Made by a program: the position numbers and the translations under genes
Shown: in pieces, positions 16,969 to 25,787 of the stretch
How positions within the stretch are numbered: the first letter of the stretch is position 1
Layout: the number at the start of each line of letters is the position of its first letter
Notes under the pieces: generated by a model
What the model saw: only the letters and a program-made list of their open reading frames with translations
Database searches by the model: none
Told to the model about the DNA's origin: nothing
Assembly: GCF_014694385.1 (NCBI RefSeq)
Contig: NZ_JAAOCA010000015.1
Location: forward strand, 1 to 64,000
From: Pseudomonas typographi
GTDB lineage: Bacteria > Pseudomonadota > Gammaproteobacteria > Pseudomonadales > Pseudomonadaceae
DNA: 64,000 nucleotides
Direction of reading: 5' to 3'

Positions 16969-19254
16969 TCACAACGACGAGTATTTGTTGCGAAGCCGCT
17001 GGCGGATCAGCTCGGCCAGGGTGTTCATGGCGAAGGTGAACGACAGCAATACCAATGCCGCCAGGAACAATACGCGGTAGTGGCTACTGCCTGTCGCCGA
17101 CTCGGGCATTTCCACGGCCACGTTGGCGGCCAGCGTGCGCATGCCCTCGAACAGGTTCATGTTCATGATCGGCGTATTGCCGGTGGCCATCAGTACGATC
17201 ATGGTTTCACCCACGGCGCGCCCCAGGCCGATCATCAGGGCCGAAAAAATGCCGGGGCTGGCCGTGAGCAGCACCAACCGGGTCAAGGTTTGCCAGGGCG
17301 TCGCACCCAGCGCCAACGAGCCGTGGGTAAGGCTGCGCGGCACGCTGAAAATGGCGTCCTCGGCAATGGAGTAAATGCTCGGGATAACCGCGAACCCCAT
17401 CGCCAGGCCCACCACCAGCGCGTTGCGCTGGTCGAAGCCCAGCCCCAGGTTCTGGCTGAGCCACTGGCGCATGTCGCCCTGGAACCACCAGGTTTCCATA
17501 GTCGGGCTTAGCCACAAGGCTAACCCGCCTACCAGCACGATCACCGGGACCAACAGGGCGCTTTCCCAGCCGGCCGGCAGCCCTAGCCGCCAGCGCGCCG
17601 GCAACCGGCTAAAGCCCAGCGCCGCAAGCAATATGCCCAGCGGGGTCACGATCAACAGGCCGAAGATCCCCGGCAGGTGCCCCTCTACATAGGGCGCCAG
17701 CACCAAGCCGGCAAAGAACCCCAGAATGACCGTGGGCATGGCTTCCATCAGCTCGATCACCGGCTTGACCTTGCGGCGCATCGGCGCGGCCATGAAATAC
17801 GCCGTGTAAATGGCCGCCGCGACCGCCAGCGGCGCGGCCAGCAACATGGCATAGAAGGCGGCCTTCAAGGTGCCGAAGGTTAACGGTGCAAGGCTAAGCT
17901 TAGGTTCGAAATCGCTGTTGTCCGCCGTGGACTGCCACACGTATTCGGGTTTGTCGTAGTTTTCGTACCAGACTTTTTCCCACAGTGCGCTCCAGGACAC
18001 CTCCGGGTGCGGGTTGTGCACTGCGATCGGCAACCACTGGCGGCCTTGCTCGACCAGTAGTAAATCGGCACGCGGCGACAGCGCCATGGCGTCCCCGTGG
18101 GTGGCCACTTGTTGCACCAGCAATGTGCGATGGGCCGTGCTATGAAACACGCCCAACCTCCCGGCACTGTCGAGGGCGAGGAAGCCCTTGCGGCGCTGCT
18201 CGGCGCGGATAAATGCAATGGGCTGGTTACCCAGGGTGAAATCGCGGATATGGCTCAGCCGCGGCTCACCGTCGACGTCGCGGGCCATGAACCATTGGCT
18301 GAGGGTGCCCTTGGACGTACCGATCATCAACGACACACCACCGGCCAATTGCTGGCTGGCGGTCACATACGCCTCGGCGTCTTCAAGCAATTTGTAACGG
18401 CCGTTGAGGGCACGCGTTCGCAAATCGAACACATCGGCTTGGGCACGGCCGTTGAGCACGTACAACCATTGCTGGCGGGGGTCGAGGTAAATTGCCTTCA
18501 CCGCCTCGGCCATTTGCGGCAAATCGATGTGCGCCTGCTCAAGGCGCGGTTGCCCGGCCAGGGGCCCAGCGGCTTGGGTGAGCGCCAGCACGTTGACCTG
18601 CGCGCCGCTGGCGCCGGCCAGCAACAGCCTGCTGTCGGACGCTGTCACGGCCACGTGTTCGAGGGCCCGGCCTTGGGGGTCCACGGTGAACGGCGCCTGG
18701 CCGTAAGGGAACTCCAACGCTGGGCTGAGGGTAGCGCTGTTTTGTGGGTACGGCGCCGTGTAGCGGGTACGCATCAGCAACACCTGGCCATTGGACAGCC
18801 CCGCCACCCACCAAGGCGTACCGGGCTCACTGCCGGCGATCGACACCAACCGCACCCCGTTTGGCAACGGCAGGCTTAGCGTTGCCAATACGTCGCCTTT
18901 TTGCGCGTCGAAAAACACCGCCTGGCCTTGGTCGGATACCCGCAGGCCCACCTTGTTCTGCTCTTCGACGGTAAGCAGCAGCGGCTTGCCCGCGCCCTGC
19001 AACCAGCCGGGTGCTACCGGCGCCCCTGCCTGCAGCCGCGCACCTTGGAACAGCGGCAGCACCACGTAGGCCAGGTAGAAAAAAATCATCGTAATGGCCA
19101 CTAATACCGCCAAGCCACCCACCAGCACGTAACCGTGGGTCAAACGGTCGACCCAGGCACGCAGGCGACGCTTGCGCCGGAAACCGGGCGCATTGAAGTC
19201 GATGCGGGGCGCAGGCGAACCCTGAGCCATTTTAGGATCAGTCAGGTCATTCAT
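16969..19254 (-). CDS. pstC: Phosphate ABC transporter permease PstC
   Basis: A permease of about 761 residues, also of the long pseudomonad form: one N-terminal helix (about 38-60), a periplasmic domain of some 370 residues, then the membrane domain starting near YAMLLAAPLAVAAAIYTAYF and the EAA-type loop SLTHGSLALGATPWQTLTRLVL. ATG at 19254 (MNDLTDP) follows AGGGTG and matches the family start. A strong Pho box lies only 22 nt upstream, which would place the transcription start very near this codon. Confidence 0.93.
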   Translation of the reverse strand: MNDLTDPKMAQGSPAPRIDFNAPGFRRKRRLRAWVDRLTHGYVLVGGLAVLVAITMIFFYLAYVVLPLFQGARLQAGAPVAPGWLQGAGKPLLLTVEEQNKVGLRVSDQGQAVFFDAQKGDVLATLSLPLPNGVRLVSIAGSEPGTPWWVAGLSNGQVLLMRTRYTAPYPQNSATLSPALEFPYGQAPFTVDPQGRALEHVAVTASDSRLLLAGASGAQVNVLALTQAAGPLAGQPRLEQAHIDLPQMAEAVKAIYLDPRQQWLYVLNGRAQADVFDLRTRALNGRYKLLEDAEAYVTASQQLAGGVSLMIGTSKGTLSQWFMARDVDGEPRLSHIRDFTLGNQPIAFIRAEQRRKGFLALDSAGRLGVFHSTAHRTLLVQQVATHGDAMALSPRADLLLVEQGRQWLPIAVHNPHPEVSWSALWEKVWYENYDKPEYVWQSTADNSDFEPKLSLAPLTFGTLKAAFYAMLLAAPLAVAAAIYTAYFMAAPMRRKVKPVIELMEAMPTVILGFFAGLVLAPYVEGHLPGIFGLLIVTPLGILLAALGFSRLPARWRLGLPAGWESALLVPVIVLVGGLALWLSPTMETWWFQGDMRQWLSQNLGLGFDQRNALVVGLAMGFAVIPSIYSIAEDAIFSVPRSLTHGSLALGATPWQTLTRLVLLTASPGIFSALMIGLGRAVGETMIVLMATGNTPIMNMNLFEGMRTLAANVAVEMPESATGSSHYRVLFLAALVLLSFTFAMNTLAELIRQRLRNKYSSL

Positions 19255-19276
19255 CCACACACCCTAGCCGGCCGAT

Positions 19277-19294
19277 ATGACAGAAACATTACAG
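19277..19294 (-). promoter_or_regulatory. Pho box upstream of pstC
   Basis: On the minus strand CTGTAAT-GTTT-CTGTCAT is close to the ideal tandem PhoB site. It lies in the pstS-pstC gap and would give pstCAB-phoU a PhoB-dependent promoter of its own. Its closeness to the pstC start codon is unusual. Confidence 0.85.
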
Positions 19295-19351
19295 CGCCTG
19301 GGCGCAGTGGGCCTACTGTGGCGTATCAGAAGTTGACGCACCACAGTAGCG

Positions 19352-20344
19352 TCAATGGGCGGCGGGGCTGCCCTGTGGGCTCAGGCCAAGCTCTGCCAGC
19401 GAATGCTCGATGGCCCCAGCCGGCAGTGGAATATAACCGTCTTTGCTGACGATTTGCTGCCCAGCCTGGGACAACACCAGCTTGATGAATTCGGCCTCCA
19501 GCGGCGCGAGCGCGCGATCCGGCGCCTTGTTCACGTACACGTACATATAACGCGCCAGCGGGTAGCGACCGTTGAGCGCGTTGGCTTCGCTGTCTTCCAC
19601 ATAGGGCCCGCCCGCGTCACGGGCCAGGGGCACACTACGGACGCCAGCGGTGCGATAGCCAATACCGGAGTAGCCGATGCCATTGAGCGAGCTGCTGACC
19701 GCTTGCACCACGGACGCCGAACCCGGCTGTTCGTTCACATTGGCCTTGAAGTCGCCCTTGCACAGGGCTTGCTCCTTGAAGAAGCCGTATGTGCCCGACA
19801 CCGAGTTGCGCCCGTACAACTGCAAGGGGGTGCCCGCCAAGCCGGCGCCCACGCCCAGCTCACCCCAGGTGCGCACCGGCGCGGGGGCGCCGCACAGGCG
19901 GGTGGATGAAAAAATCGCGTCGACCTGTGCCAGCGTCAGGCCCTGAATGGGGTTGTCCTTGTGCACGAACACCGCCAGGGCATCCATCGCTACCGCCACG
20001 GCAGTGGGCTTGTAGCCATACTTTTGTTCGAACGCCTGCAGTTCGACATCGCGCATCTTGCGGCTCATCGGGCCCAGGTTGGCGGTGCCCGCGGTCAGCG
20101 CGGGCGGGGCCGTCGAAGAACCCGCAGCCTGCACCTGCACGTTCACGCCGGGGTATTCGTGCCGAAACGCCTCGGCCCATAGGCTCACCAAGTTGGCCAG
20201 GGTATCGGAGCCCACGCTGCTGAGGTTGCCGGCCACACCACTGGTGGTGTGATACGTCGGGATCAGCGGGTCGACCTCGGCATGCGCGATGCCCAGGCCC
20301 GCCATGGCCAGGGTAAGGATACCCACGAACTGCTTGAACGCCAT
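19352..20344 (-). CDS. pstS: Periplasmic phosphate-binding protein PstS
   Basis: A 330-residue substrate-binding protein with a signal peptide ending GLGIAHA. Phosphate-binding loops typical of the PstS family are visible: [34 protein letters not shown] and [14 protein letters not shown]. It delivers phosphate to PstC-PstA. ATG at 20344 follows AGGG. First gene of the leftward pst cluster, 97 nt before pstC, with its own candidate Pho box. Confidence 0.94.
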   Translation of the reverse strand: MAFKQFVGILTLAMAGLGIAHAEVDPLIPTYHTTSGVAGNLSSVGSDTLANLVSLWAEAFRHEYPGVNVQVQAAGSSTAPPALTAGTANLGPMSRKMRDVELQAFEQKYGYKPTAVAVAMDALAVFVHKDNPIQGLTLAQVDAIFSSTRLCGAPAPVRTWGELGVGAGLAGTPLQLYGRNSVSGTYGFFKEQALCKGDFKANVNEQPGSASVVQAVSSSLNGIGYSGIGYRTAGVRSVPLARDAGGPYVEDSEANALNGRYPLARYMYVYVNKAPDRALAPLEAEFIKLVLSQAGQQIVSKDGYIPLPAGAIEHSLAELGLSPQGSPAAH

Positions 20345-20413
20345 ACCCTGGGGGCCCCCGGCAAGCTGGAAGTGCTACAGCGTTGGCAGCGCGCGTGCGC
20401 TGCGGGGCCACTG

Positions 20414-20431
20414 TATGAAACGCATATGAAC
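20414..20431 (-). promoter_or_regulatory. Candidate Pho box upstream of pstS
   Basis: On the minus strand TTCATA-N5-TTCATA (within GTTCATATGCGTTTCATA) gives two half sites 11 bp apart, like the PhoB site with T for G at one position of each half. It lies 70 nt upstream of the pstS start. Confidence 0.6.
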
Positions 20432-20457
20432 CTGATATGCCAGTAGGCTCGCCCTGC

Positions 20458-21747
20458 TCAGCGCCGTTTGGCCAGTAAATATAACCCCAGCACCACGCCC
20501 ATGGCGCATACCGCGGCAACGTATACGGCGGGGCCCATCGGGTTGGTCTTCATCATCAGGCTGACCACCATGGGCGTGAGCCCACCAAAAATCGCATACG
20601 AAAGGTTGTATGAGAACGACAGCCCGCTGAAGCGCACCACTGGCGGAAAGGCCTTGACCATCACGTATGGCACGGCACCAATGGTACCCACGAACAGCCC
20701 CGCCAGCGAATAGAGCGGGAACAACCATTGCGGGTGGTCACCTAGCACGTGATAGAGCAGCCAGGTACACACCCCCAGGCCCAGGCTGCCGAAGGTAAAT
20801 ACCCGCCCCGCACCAAAACGGTCGGCCAAATGGCCCGCGCCGATACAGCCGATGCTGAGGAACACAATGGCTAGGCTGTTTGCCTGCAGCGCCTGCTTGG
20901 GGCTGAAGCCAAACAGTTTTTGCAGCAGCGTGGGGGTCATCAGGATAACCACCACGATGGCGGCCGATAACAGCCAGGTCAGCAGTATCGAGATCGTCAC
21001 CGCGCCCAGGTGGTCGCGCAACACCGCCCGCAGGGGCAGCTCGGCGGCCAATGCCTTGCGCTGCTGCAGCTCGGTGAACACGGGGGTTTCGTGCAGCCAG
21101 CGGCGCAAGTATACCGAGACCAAGCCGAATACACCCCCGAGCAGGAACGGGATGCGCCAGGCAAAGCCGGCGACCTGTTCGGCGCTGTAGTGGCTATTGA
21201 TCGCGGTGGCCACCAACGAGCCCAGCAAAATGCCGGCAGTGAGGCCGCAGGTCAGGGTGCCGCAGGCGAAACCAACGTTACGCCCCGGCACGTGCTCAGA
21301 AACGAATACCCAGGCGCCAGGCACTTCGCCACCGATGGCTGCGCCCTGGATTACCCGTAAAAGCAACAACAGTATGGGTGCAGCCAAGCCGACCTGGGCA
21401 TAGGTCGGCAGAAGGCCCATCAACAGGGTGGGCAGCGCCATCATGAAAATGCTCAGGGTGAACATCCTCTTGCGCCCCAACAGGTCACCGAAGTGGGCCA
21501 TGACGATGCCGCCCAGCGGCCGCGCCAGGTAGCCCGCGGCAAATATACCGAACGTCTGCACTTGGCGTAGCCAGTCGGGCATGTCGGCGGGGAAGAACAA
21601 TTGACCCACCACCGCTGCAAAAAACACAAAGATGACGAAATCGTAGAACTCCAGGGCGCCCCCCAAGGCAGCCAGGGAGAGGGTCTTGTAATCGTTTCGG
21701 GTCAGCGGGCGCGAAGGCTGCGCGACGCTGGAAGGCACACTACTCAT
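20458..21747 (-). CDS. MFS transporter, metabolite:H+ symporter (MHS) type
   Basis: A 429-residue 12-helix transporter. The N-terminal ALGGALEFYDFVIF, the loop motif HFGDLLGRKRMF after helix 2, and RVIQGAAIGGEVPGAWVFVSEH are typical of MHS-family symporters for citrate, proline or dicarboxylates; the substrate cannot be read from sequence. ATG at 21747 (MSSVPSS) is chosen because AGAGAAG precedes it; a longer frame to 21801 enters a repeat. It lies upstream of pstS on the same strand. A 12-bp palindrome ATATAGCTATAT is just upstream. Confidence 0.87.
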   Translation of the reverse strand: MSSVPSSVAQPSRPLTRNDYKTLSLAALGGALEFYDFVIFVFFAAVVGQLFFPADMPDWLRQVQTFGIFAAGYLARPLGGIVMAHFGDLLGRKRMFTLSIFMMALPTLLMGLLPTYAQVGLAAPILLLLLRVIQGAAIGGEVPGAWVFVSEHVPGRNVGFACGTLTCGLTAGILLGSLVATAINSHYSAEQVAGFAWRIPFLLGGVFGLVSVYLRRWLHETPVFTELQQRKALAAELPLRAVLRDHLGAVTISILLTWLLSAAIVVVILMTPTLLQKLFGFSPKQALQANSLAIVFLSIGCIGAGHLADRFGAGRVFTFGSLGLGVCTWLLYHVLGDHPQWLFPLYSLAGLFVGTIGAVPYVMVKAFPPVVRFSGLSFSYNLSYAIFGGLTPMVVSLMMKTNPMGPAVYVAAVCAMGVVLGLYLLAKRR

Positions 21748-21760
21748 GTTGGCTTCTCTT

Positions 21761-21772
21761 ATATAGCTATAT
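21761..21772 (-). promoter_or_regulatory. AT palindrome at the MFS gene promoter
   Basis: ATATAGCTATAT is a perfect 12-bp palindrome 13 nt before the MFS start codon, overlapping a plausible -10 region on the minus strand. It could be an operator or simply the -10 element. Confidence 0.4.
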
Positions 21773-21792
21773 AGCGCGACCCTGATGAGGTG

Positions 21793-21933
21793 TTCAGCCA
21801 TTGCCTACACCGTTTCAACGCAGGAATATTGCTGCCAGCGGCGCTGCCAGCGCAGCATAGCCCTGCTATGGCGCGGCATGGCGCCCTGCCTGGCAGCACT
21901 ATTCATGCGCTAAGGCGTGTACCCATGGCTGAA
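21793..21933. repeat. Dispersed intergenic palindromic repeat, copy D
   Basis: Outer inverted ends TTCAGCCAT and ATGGCTGAA, then inner inverted arms GAATATTGCTGCCAG and CTGGCAGCACTATTC, around a central CATAG-CCCTG-CTATG palindrome (21856-21870). The centre and arms match copy E at 23596-23614. Confidence 0.65.
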
Positions 21934-22092
21934 ATCCGTCATCAGAAAAGTCGCATACGGCTCGGCAGGTGTCGCAAGATAGCAAATTGCTTGAAAAAGC
22001 ACATATATCTATGGTTGAACGGTTATGTGGCTTGGCATGGCTCTATATACTGAGCCAGCCACCTTTCTTGAGTTTGGTTCAGAGGCACTCGC

Positions 22093-22494
22093 ATGATTGA
22101 GCTCGAACAAGAAGATCCGATCCCTCAGGGCGACCTGGCCCTGCAGATTACCGCGCTGCCCCGGGAAACCAATGGTTTCGGTGATATCTTTGGCGGCTGG
22201 CTGGTGGCGCAGATGGACTTGGCCGGCACCGCCATGGCGAGCAAGCTGGCGGGCGGCCGGGTCGCCACCGTGGCGATCGACCGCATGGCGTTCCTGGTGC
22301 CGGTGGCGGTCGGCGCGCAACTGACCTTCTACACCCAAACACTGGAGGTCGGCCGCAGCTCGATCCGCATGATGGTCGAGGTCTGGAGCGACGACCCGCT
22401 GTCCAGCGAATGGCGCAAGGTGACCGAGGCCACGTTCGTGTTCGTGGCCATCGATGGCAGCGGCCGCACACGCAGGGTGCCACCGCGCAGCTAA
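22093..22494 (+). CDS. Acyl-CoA thioesterase, hot-dog fold (YciA-like)
   Basis: A 133-residue hot-dog thioesterase. The central-helix motif TNGFGDIFGGWLVAQMDLAGTAMA and VATVAIDRMAFLVPVAVGA are those of YciA-type acyl-CoA hydrolases, which release CoA from a range of acyl-CoAs. Followed 55 nt later by a sugar-phosphate mutarotase on the same strand. Confidence 0.85.
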   Translation: MIELEQEDPIPQGDLALQITALPRETNGFGDIFGGWLVAQMDLAGTAMASKLAGGRVATVAIDRMAFLVPVAVGAQLTFYTQTLEVGRSSIRMMVEVWSDDPLSSEWRKVTEATFVFVAIDGSGRTRRVPPRS

Positions 22495-22549
22495 ACTTCG
22501 GCGCACTGTCGTGGTCAACCCGCCACCCCCTGCTCACGAGGAAGTTCGC

Positions 22550-23452
22550 ATGCCCACACCCGACCTGGAATCGGTAACCGTTGGTGAATTGCCCTGCTGG
22601 CGCATCCGCAATGGCCAGGCCGAACTGCTGGTGGCCCAGCAAGGTGCCCAGGTGCTGAGCTATCAGCGCGAAGGCGAACAGCCGCTGATCTGGCTCAACG
22701 ACCACGCCACGTTCACACCGGGCACCCCCATCCGCGCCGGTGTACCGGTGTGCTGGCCGTGGTTCGGCAACCTTGGCAAGAACCCCGAGGCCGTACAAGC
22801 CATGCACCAAGGCGAAGGCTCGGCGCCCTCCCATGGCTTGGTCAGGGCGCTGCCTTGGCAACTCGATAACCTCGAGCACGCGGGCACGCAGACCACGCTG
22901 CATTTGTCGCTGCCACAAGCGGCGGCGGGTAGCCTCCCTGGCTGGCCGCACAAAGCCGAGCTCAGGCTTGCCCTCACCCTGGGTGACGACCTTGCCGTAC
23001 AACTGACCACCCGCAACCTAGGGGAGCAACCGCTGGCGATCAGCCAGGCGCTGCATACCTATTTCGCCGTCAGCGATGTTCGGCAGGTTAACGTTGCCGA
23101 GGTGGCGGGCCTTAACTACATCGAAACCCTGGAAAATTGGGAAACCCGTAACCAGCAGGGGCCGCTGGAAGTGGCCGGGGAAACGGACCGCATTTACCTC
23201 GATACCCCAGCCCGGCTCAGCATTGCCGACAGTGGCTGGAACCGCCGCGTGCTGATCGACACCGAAGGGTCACACAGCACAGTGATCTGGAACCCGTGGA
23301 TAGAACGCGCCATGGCCTTCCCCGACATGGCCGACGACGGTTGGCAGCGAATGTTCTGCATCGAAATCGCCAATGTACTGGGCGACGCGCTATCGCTGGC
23401 CCCAGGCGCTAGCCATACGCTGGGCTACCGGGTGGCTAGCGAGCCGCTGTAA
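22550..23452 (+). CDS. D-hexose-6-phosphate mutarotase (YeaD-like)
   Basis: A 300-residue aldose-1-epimerase superfamily protein. Motifs GVPVCWPWFG, APSHGLVRALPWQL, QALHTYFAVSD and VIWNPWIERAMAFPDM are typical of glucose-6-phosphate 1-epimerases, which interconvert the alpha and beta anomers. ATG at 22550 follows CACGAGGAAG; the longer upstream frame overlaps the thioesterase and is not family-like. Probably co-transcribed with the thioesterase. Confidence 0.87.
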   Translation: MPTPDLESVTVGELPCWRIRNGQAELLVAQQGAQVLSYQREGEQPLIWLNDHATFTPGTPIRAGVPVCWPWFGNLGKNPEAVQAMHQGEGSAPSHGLVRALPWQLDNLEHAGTQTTLHLSLPQAAAGSLPGWPHKAELRLALTLGDDLAVQLTTRNLGEQPLAISQALHTYFAVSDVRQVNVAEVAGLNYIETLENWETRNQQGPLEVAGETDRIYLDTPARLSIADSGWNRRVLIDTEGSHSTVIWNPWIERAMAFPDMADDGWQRMFCIEIANVLGDALSLAPGASHTLGYRVASEPL

Positions 23453-23485
23453 AAAAGGGCGCCTGCGCCTAATAGCCCAGGCGCC
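23451..23485 (-). terminator. Leftward terminator at the mutarotase 3' end
   Basis: A stem GGCGCCTG/CAGGCGCC (23458-23485) is followed on the minus strand by six T (23456-23451). It would stop transcripts from the small membrane-protein gene at 23701-23949. Confidence 0.55.
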
Positions 23486-23520
23486 ATGGCCGATGCATTC
23501 ATGGCGTAAGCCGCATCGGC

Positions 23521-23686
23521 CCTGGTGTGGTGTTTCAGAAGTCGGCTGCACCATTTGGCAGTGGCTTTTGCTGGCGGCCTGCGTCGCCGCGCCTCGCCAT
23601 AGCCCTGCTATGGCGCGTCACGACGCCTTGCCCGACAGCAACATTCACGCGTCAATTCTCACGCGAACGCCTGAAACGCCATACCG
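23521..23686. repeat. Dispersed intergenic palindromic repeat, copy E
   Basis: A long copy in the convergent gap. The end CCTGGTGTGGTGTTTCAGAAG faces CCTGAAACGCCATACCGG at the other side. The interior, read on the minus strand, has GGCGACGCAGGCCGCCAGCAAAA and GGTGCAGCC as in copies B and G, plus the perfect palindrome GCCATAG-CCCTG-CTATGGC at 23596-23614. Confidence 0.8.
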
Positions 23687-23700
23687 GCGCTGCAGCGGCC

Positions 23701-23949
23701 TCAGCGCTTCTTGACGATCAAGCCGTAAATCACTAACAGCACGACCGCACCGACCAACGCACCGAGGAAACCGGCAGCTTGGCCGGCCTGGTAGATACCC
23801 AGCGCTTGGCCGCCGTAGGTGGCGACCAATGAGCCGCCGATACCCAGCAGAATGGTCAGAATAAAGCCCATGCTGTCGTCGCCGGGCTTGAGAAAGCGGG
23901 CCAGCAGGCCAACGATGAAACCGATGACGATAGTCCCGATAATACCCAT
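23701..23949 (-). CDS. GlsB/YeaQ/YmgE family small membrane protein
   Basis: An 82-residue protein with three hydrophobic glycine-rich helices (MGIIGTIVIGFIVGLLARFL, FILTILLGIGGSLVATYGG, GFLGALVGAVVLLVIYGLIV). The family (transglycosylase-associated, Pfam Transgly_assoc) is often stress-induced; its biochemical function is unknown. ATG at 23949 follows GGAGGGG. Confidence 0.88.
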   Translation of the reverse strand: MGIIGTIVIGFIVGLLARFLKPGDDSMGFILTILLGIGGSLVATYGGQALGIYQAGQAAGFLGALVGAVVLLVIYGLIVKKR

Positions 23950-24027
23950 GTGAATCCCCTCCAATGGCTGCGCCGCGGTATAGCGGCCTCAGCCATCAGA
24001 GAGCAAGGGCAAGGGTTGGTTCCGCCA

Positions 24028-25104
24028 TTAAACCAGCGCCTGTACCTGCACAATGCGCTTTTTCAGCGTGTCGCTGTCTGAACAGCGCAGCGTGGCGTGG
24101 CCCACCTTTCGGCCAGCCTTGAACGCCTTGCCATAGTGGTGCAAATGGCAATCGGCTACGGCAGCCACCTGGGCGACCGGGGGCACTTCGCCGATGAAAT
24201 TGACCATCGCGCTTTCGCCCACTTTGGCGGTGGACCCCAGCGGCAGCCCGGCCACCGCACGCAGGTGGTTCTCGAACTGGCTGCACTCGGCGCCTTCGAT
24301 GGTCCAGTGCCCGGAGTTATGCACCCGCGGGGCGATTTCATTGGCCTTCAGCCCGCCGTCTACCTCAAAAAACTCAAAAGCCAGCACGCCCACGTAGCCA
24401 AGGTGTTCGAGCACCCGGCCGGCGTACTCTTCGGCCAGGGCCTGCAGCGGGTGTGCATCACTGGCCACCGACAGGCGCAAGATGCCGTTCTCATGGGTAT
24501 TGTGCACCAGCGGGTAAAAGCGCGTCTCGCCGTCACGGCCGCGCACCGCCACCAGCGACACTTCGCCCGTGAAGGGCACGAAACCTTCCAGCAGGCAGGG
24601 TACGCTGCCCAGCTCGGCGAAGGTGCCTTCGACGTCTGCACCGCTGCGCAGAACCTTTTGGCCTTTACCGTCGTAACCCAGGGTGCGGGTTTTGAGCACC
24701 GCCGGCAGGCCGATGTTGGCTACCGCCGCCTCGAGGCCCGCCTGCGACTGGATATCGGCGAAGGCCGGGGTGGGGATGCTCAGGTTTTGGAACAGGGTTT
24801 TTTCGAACAGCCGATCGCGAGCCACCCGTAGGGATTCAGCGCTCGGAAAAACCGGTACGAATTGCGACAGGAATGCCACCGTTTCGGCTGGCACGCTCTC
24901 GAATTCGAAGGTGACCAGGTCCACTTCGTCGGCCAACTGGCGCAGGTGGGCCTGGTCGTTGTAGTCAGCCCGCAAGTGCTCGCCCAAGGCAGCCGCACAG
25001 GCATCCGGGGCTGGGTCGAGGAAGGCGAAGCTCATGCCCAGCGGGGTTCCTGCCAGGGCTAGCATGCGGCCCAACTGGCCGCCACCGATAACACCGATTT
25101 TCAT
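24028..25104 (-). CDS. purK: 5-(carboxyamino)imidazole ribonucleotide synthase PurK
   Basis: A 358-residue ATP-grasp enzyme of de novo purine synthesis, which carboxylates AIR to N5-CAIR using ATP and bicarbonate. The N-terminal MKIGVIGGGQLGRMLALAG and the ATP-grasp segments LKTRTLGYDGKGQ, CLLEGFVPFTGEVS and EIAPRVHNSGHWTIEG are intact. It follows purE after 12 nt, so the two steps are co-transcribed. Confidence 0.96.
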   Translation of the reverse strand: MKIGVIGGGQLGRMLALAGTPLGMSFAFLDPAPDACAAALGEHLRADYNDQAHLRQLADEVDLVTFEFESVPAETVAFLSQFVPVFPSAESLRVARDRLFEKTLFQNLSIPTPAFADIQSQAGLEAAVANIGLPAVLKTRTLGYDGKGQKVLRSGADVEGTFAELGSVPCLLEGFVPFTGEVSLVAVRGRDGETRFYPLVHNTHENGILRLSVASDAHPLQALAEEYAGRVLEHLGYVGVLAFEFFEVDGGLKANEIAPRVHNSGHWTIEGAECSQFENHLRAVAGLPLGSTAKVGESAMVNFIGEVPPVAQVAAVADCHLHHYGKAFKAGRKVGHATLRCSDSDTLKKRIVQVQALV

Positions 25105-25116
25105 GGATCAAAAACC

Positions 25117-25608
25117 TCAGGCCTGGCGCGGGTCGGGGTTGTTCAGCACGGTTTGCGTCTGTTCGGCGCGGAACCGCTCGAGCGCCGCGTGGTACTGCGG
25201 GTACTTGCCACCCAAGATGCTTGCCGAGAGTAACGCGGCGTTGACCGCCCCAGCCTTGCCGATGGCCAGCGTCGCCACCGGAACGCCCGCGGGCATCTGC
25301 ACGATAGACAGCAGCGAATCGACGCCGGACAGCATCGACGACTGCACGGGCACGCCCAACACCGGCAAGTGGGTTTTCGCCGCGCACATGCCTGGCAGGT
25401 GAGCCGCACCGCCGGCACCGGCAATGATGACCTCGATGCCATGCCCGGCGGCCTGTTCGGCATACTGGAACAGTAGGTCGGGGGTGCGATGGGCCGACAC
25501 CACCTTCACTTCGAAGGGGATGCCGAGCGTTTCCAGCATATCGGCGGTGTGGCTAAGGGTGGACCAATCGGACTTCGAGCCCATGATCACGCCAACCAGT
25601 GCACTCAT
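25117..25608 (-). CDS. purE: N5-CAIR mutase PurE
   Basis: A 163-residue class I PurE, which converts N5-CAIR to CAIR after PurK. The catalytic-site segments [25 protein letters not shown] and [13 protein letters not shown] are present, as is [36 protein letters not shown] at 25608 follows AGAGG. First gene of purEK. Confidence 0.97.
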   Translation of the reverse strand: MSALVGVIMGSKSDWSTLSHTADMLETLGIPFEVKVVSAHRTPDLLFQYAEQAAGHGIEVIIAGAGGAAHLPGMCAAKTHLPVLGVPVQSSMLSGVDSLLSIVQMPAGVPVATLAIGKAGAVNAALLSASILGGKYPQYHAALERFRAEQTQTVLNNPDPRQA

Positions 25609-25646
25609 CGTCGAGCCTCTTTCATCGTGGCGCCGCGCGGCGCGTC

Positions 25647-25684
25647 AAAAAACAACAAGCCACGCGGGAAACCGGCGTGGCTTG
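25647..25684 (-). terminator. Terminator between LysR gene and purE
   Basis: A perfect 10-bp stem CAAGCCACGC/GCGTGGCTTG (25656-25684) is followed on the minus strand by TTGTTTTTTG. It lies after the LysR gene and 39 nt before the purE start, so it either ends the LysR transcript or acts as a leader attenuator for purEK. Confidence 0.75.
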
Positions 25685-25787
25685 TGGCGATGGCCGACCG
25701 GTGTGTACCACCGGCCAAAGGCCGCGCAGTATACCGCAAACGGTAGGAAAAAACGGCCTAACCTAAAGGTTGCCGGCCGAGCGCCCG

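Larger units (their letters stand above)
21748..22092. other. Divergent intergenic region, MFS gene/thioesterase
   Basis: This 345-nt gap holds the AT palindrome next to the MFS start and repeat copy D. The rest (about 21934-22092) is relatively AT-rich and presumably contains the thioesterase promoter; I see no open frame with protein-like character. Confidence 0.5.

Noticed and set aside
24097..24831. A 244-codon frame antisense to purK
   Set aside because: PurK is unambiguous and the antisense product is low in character.
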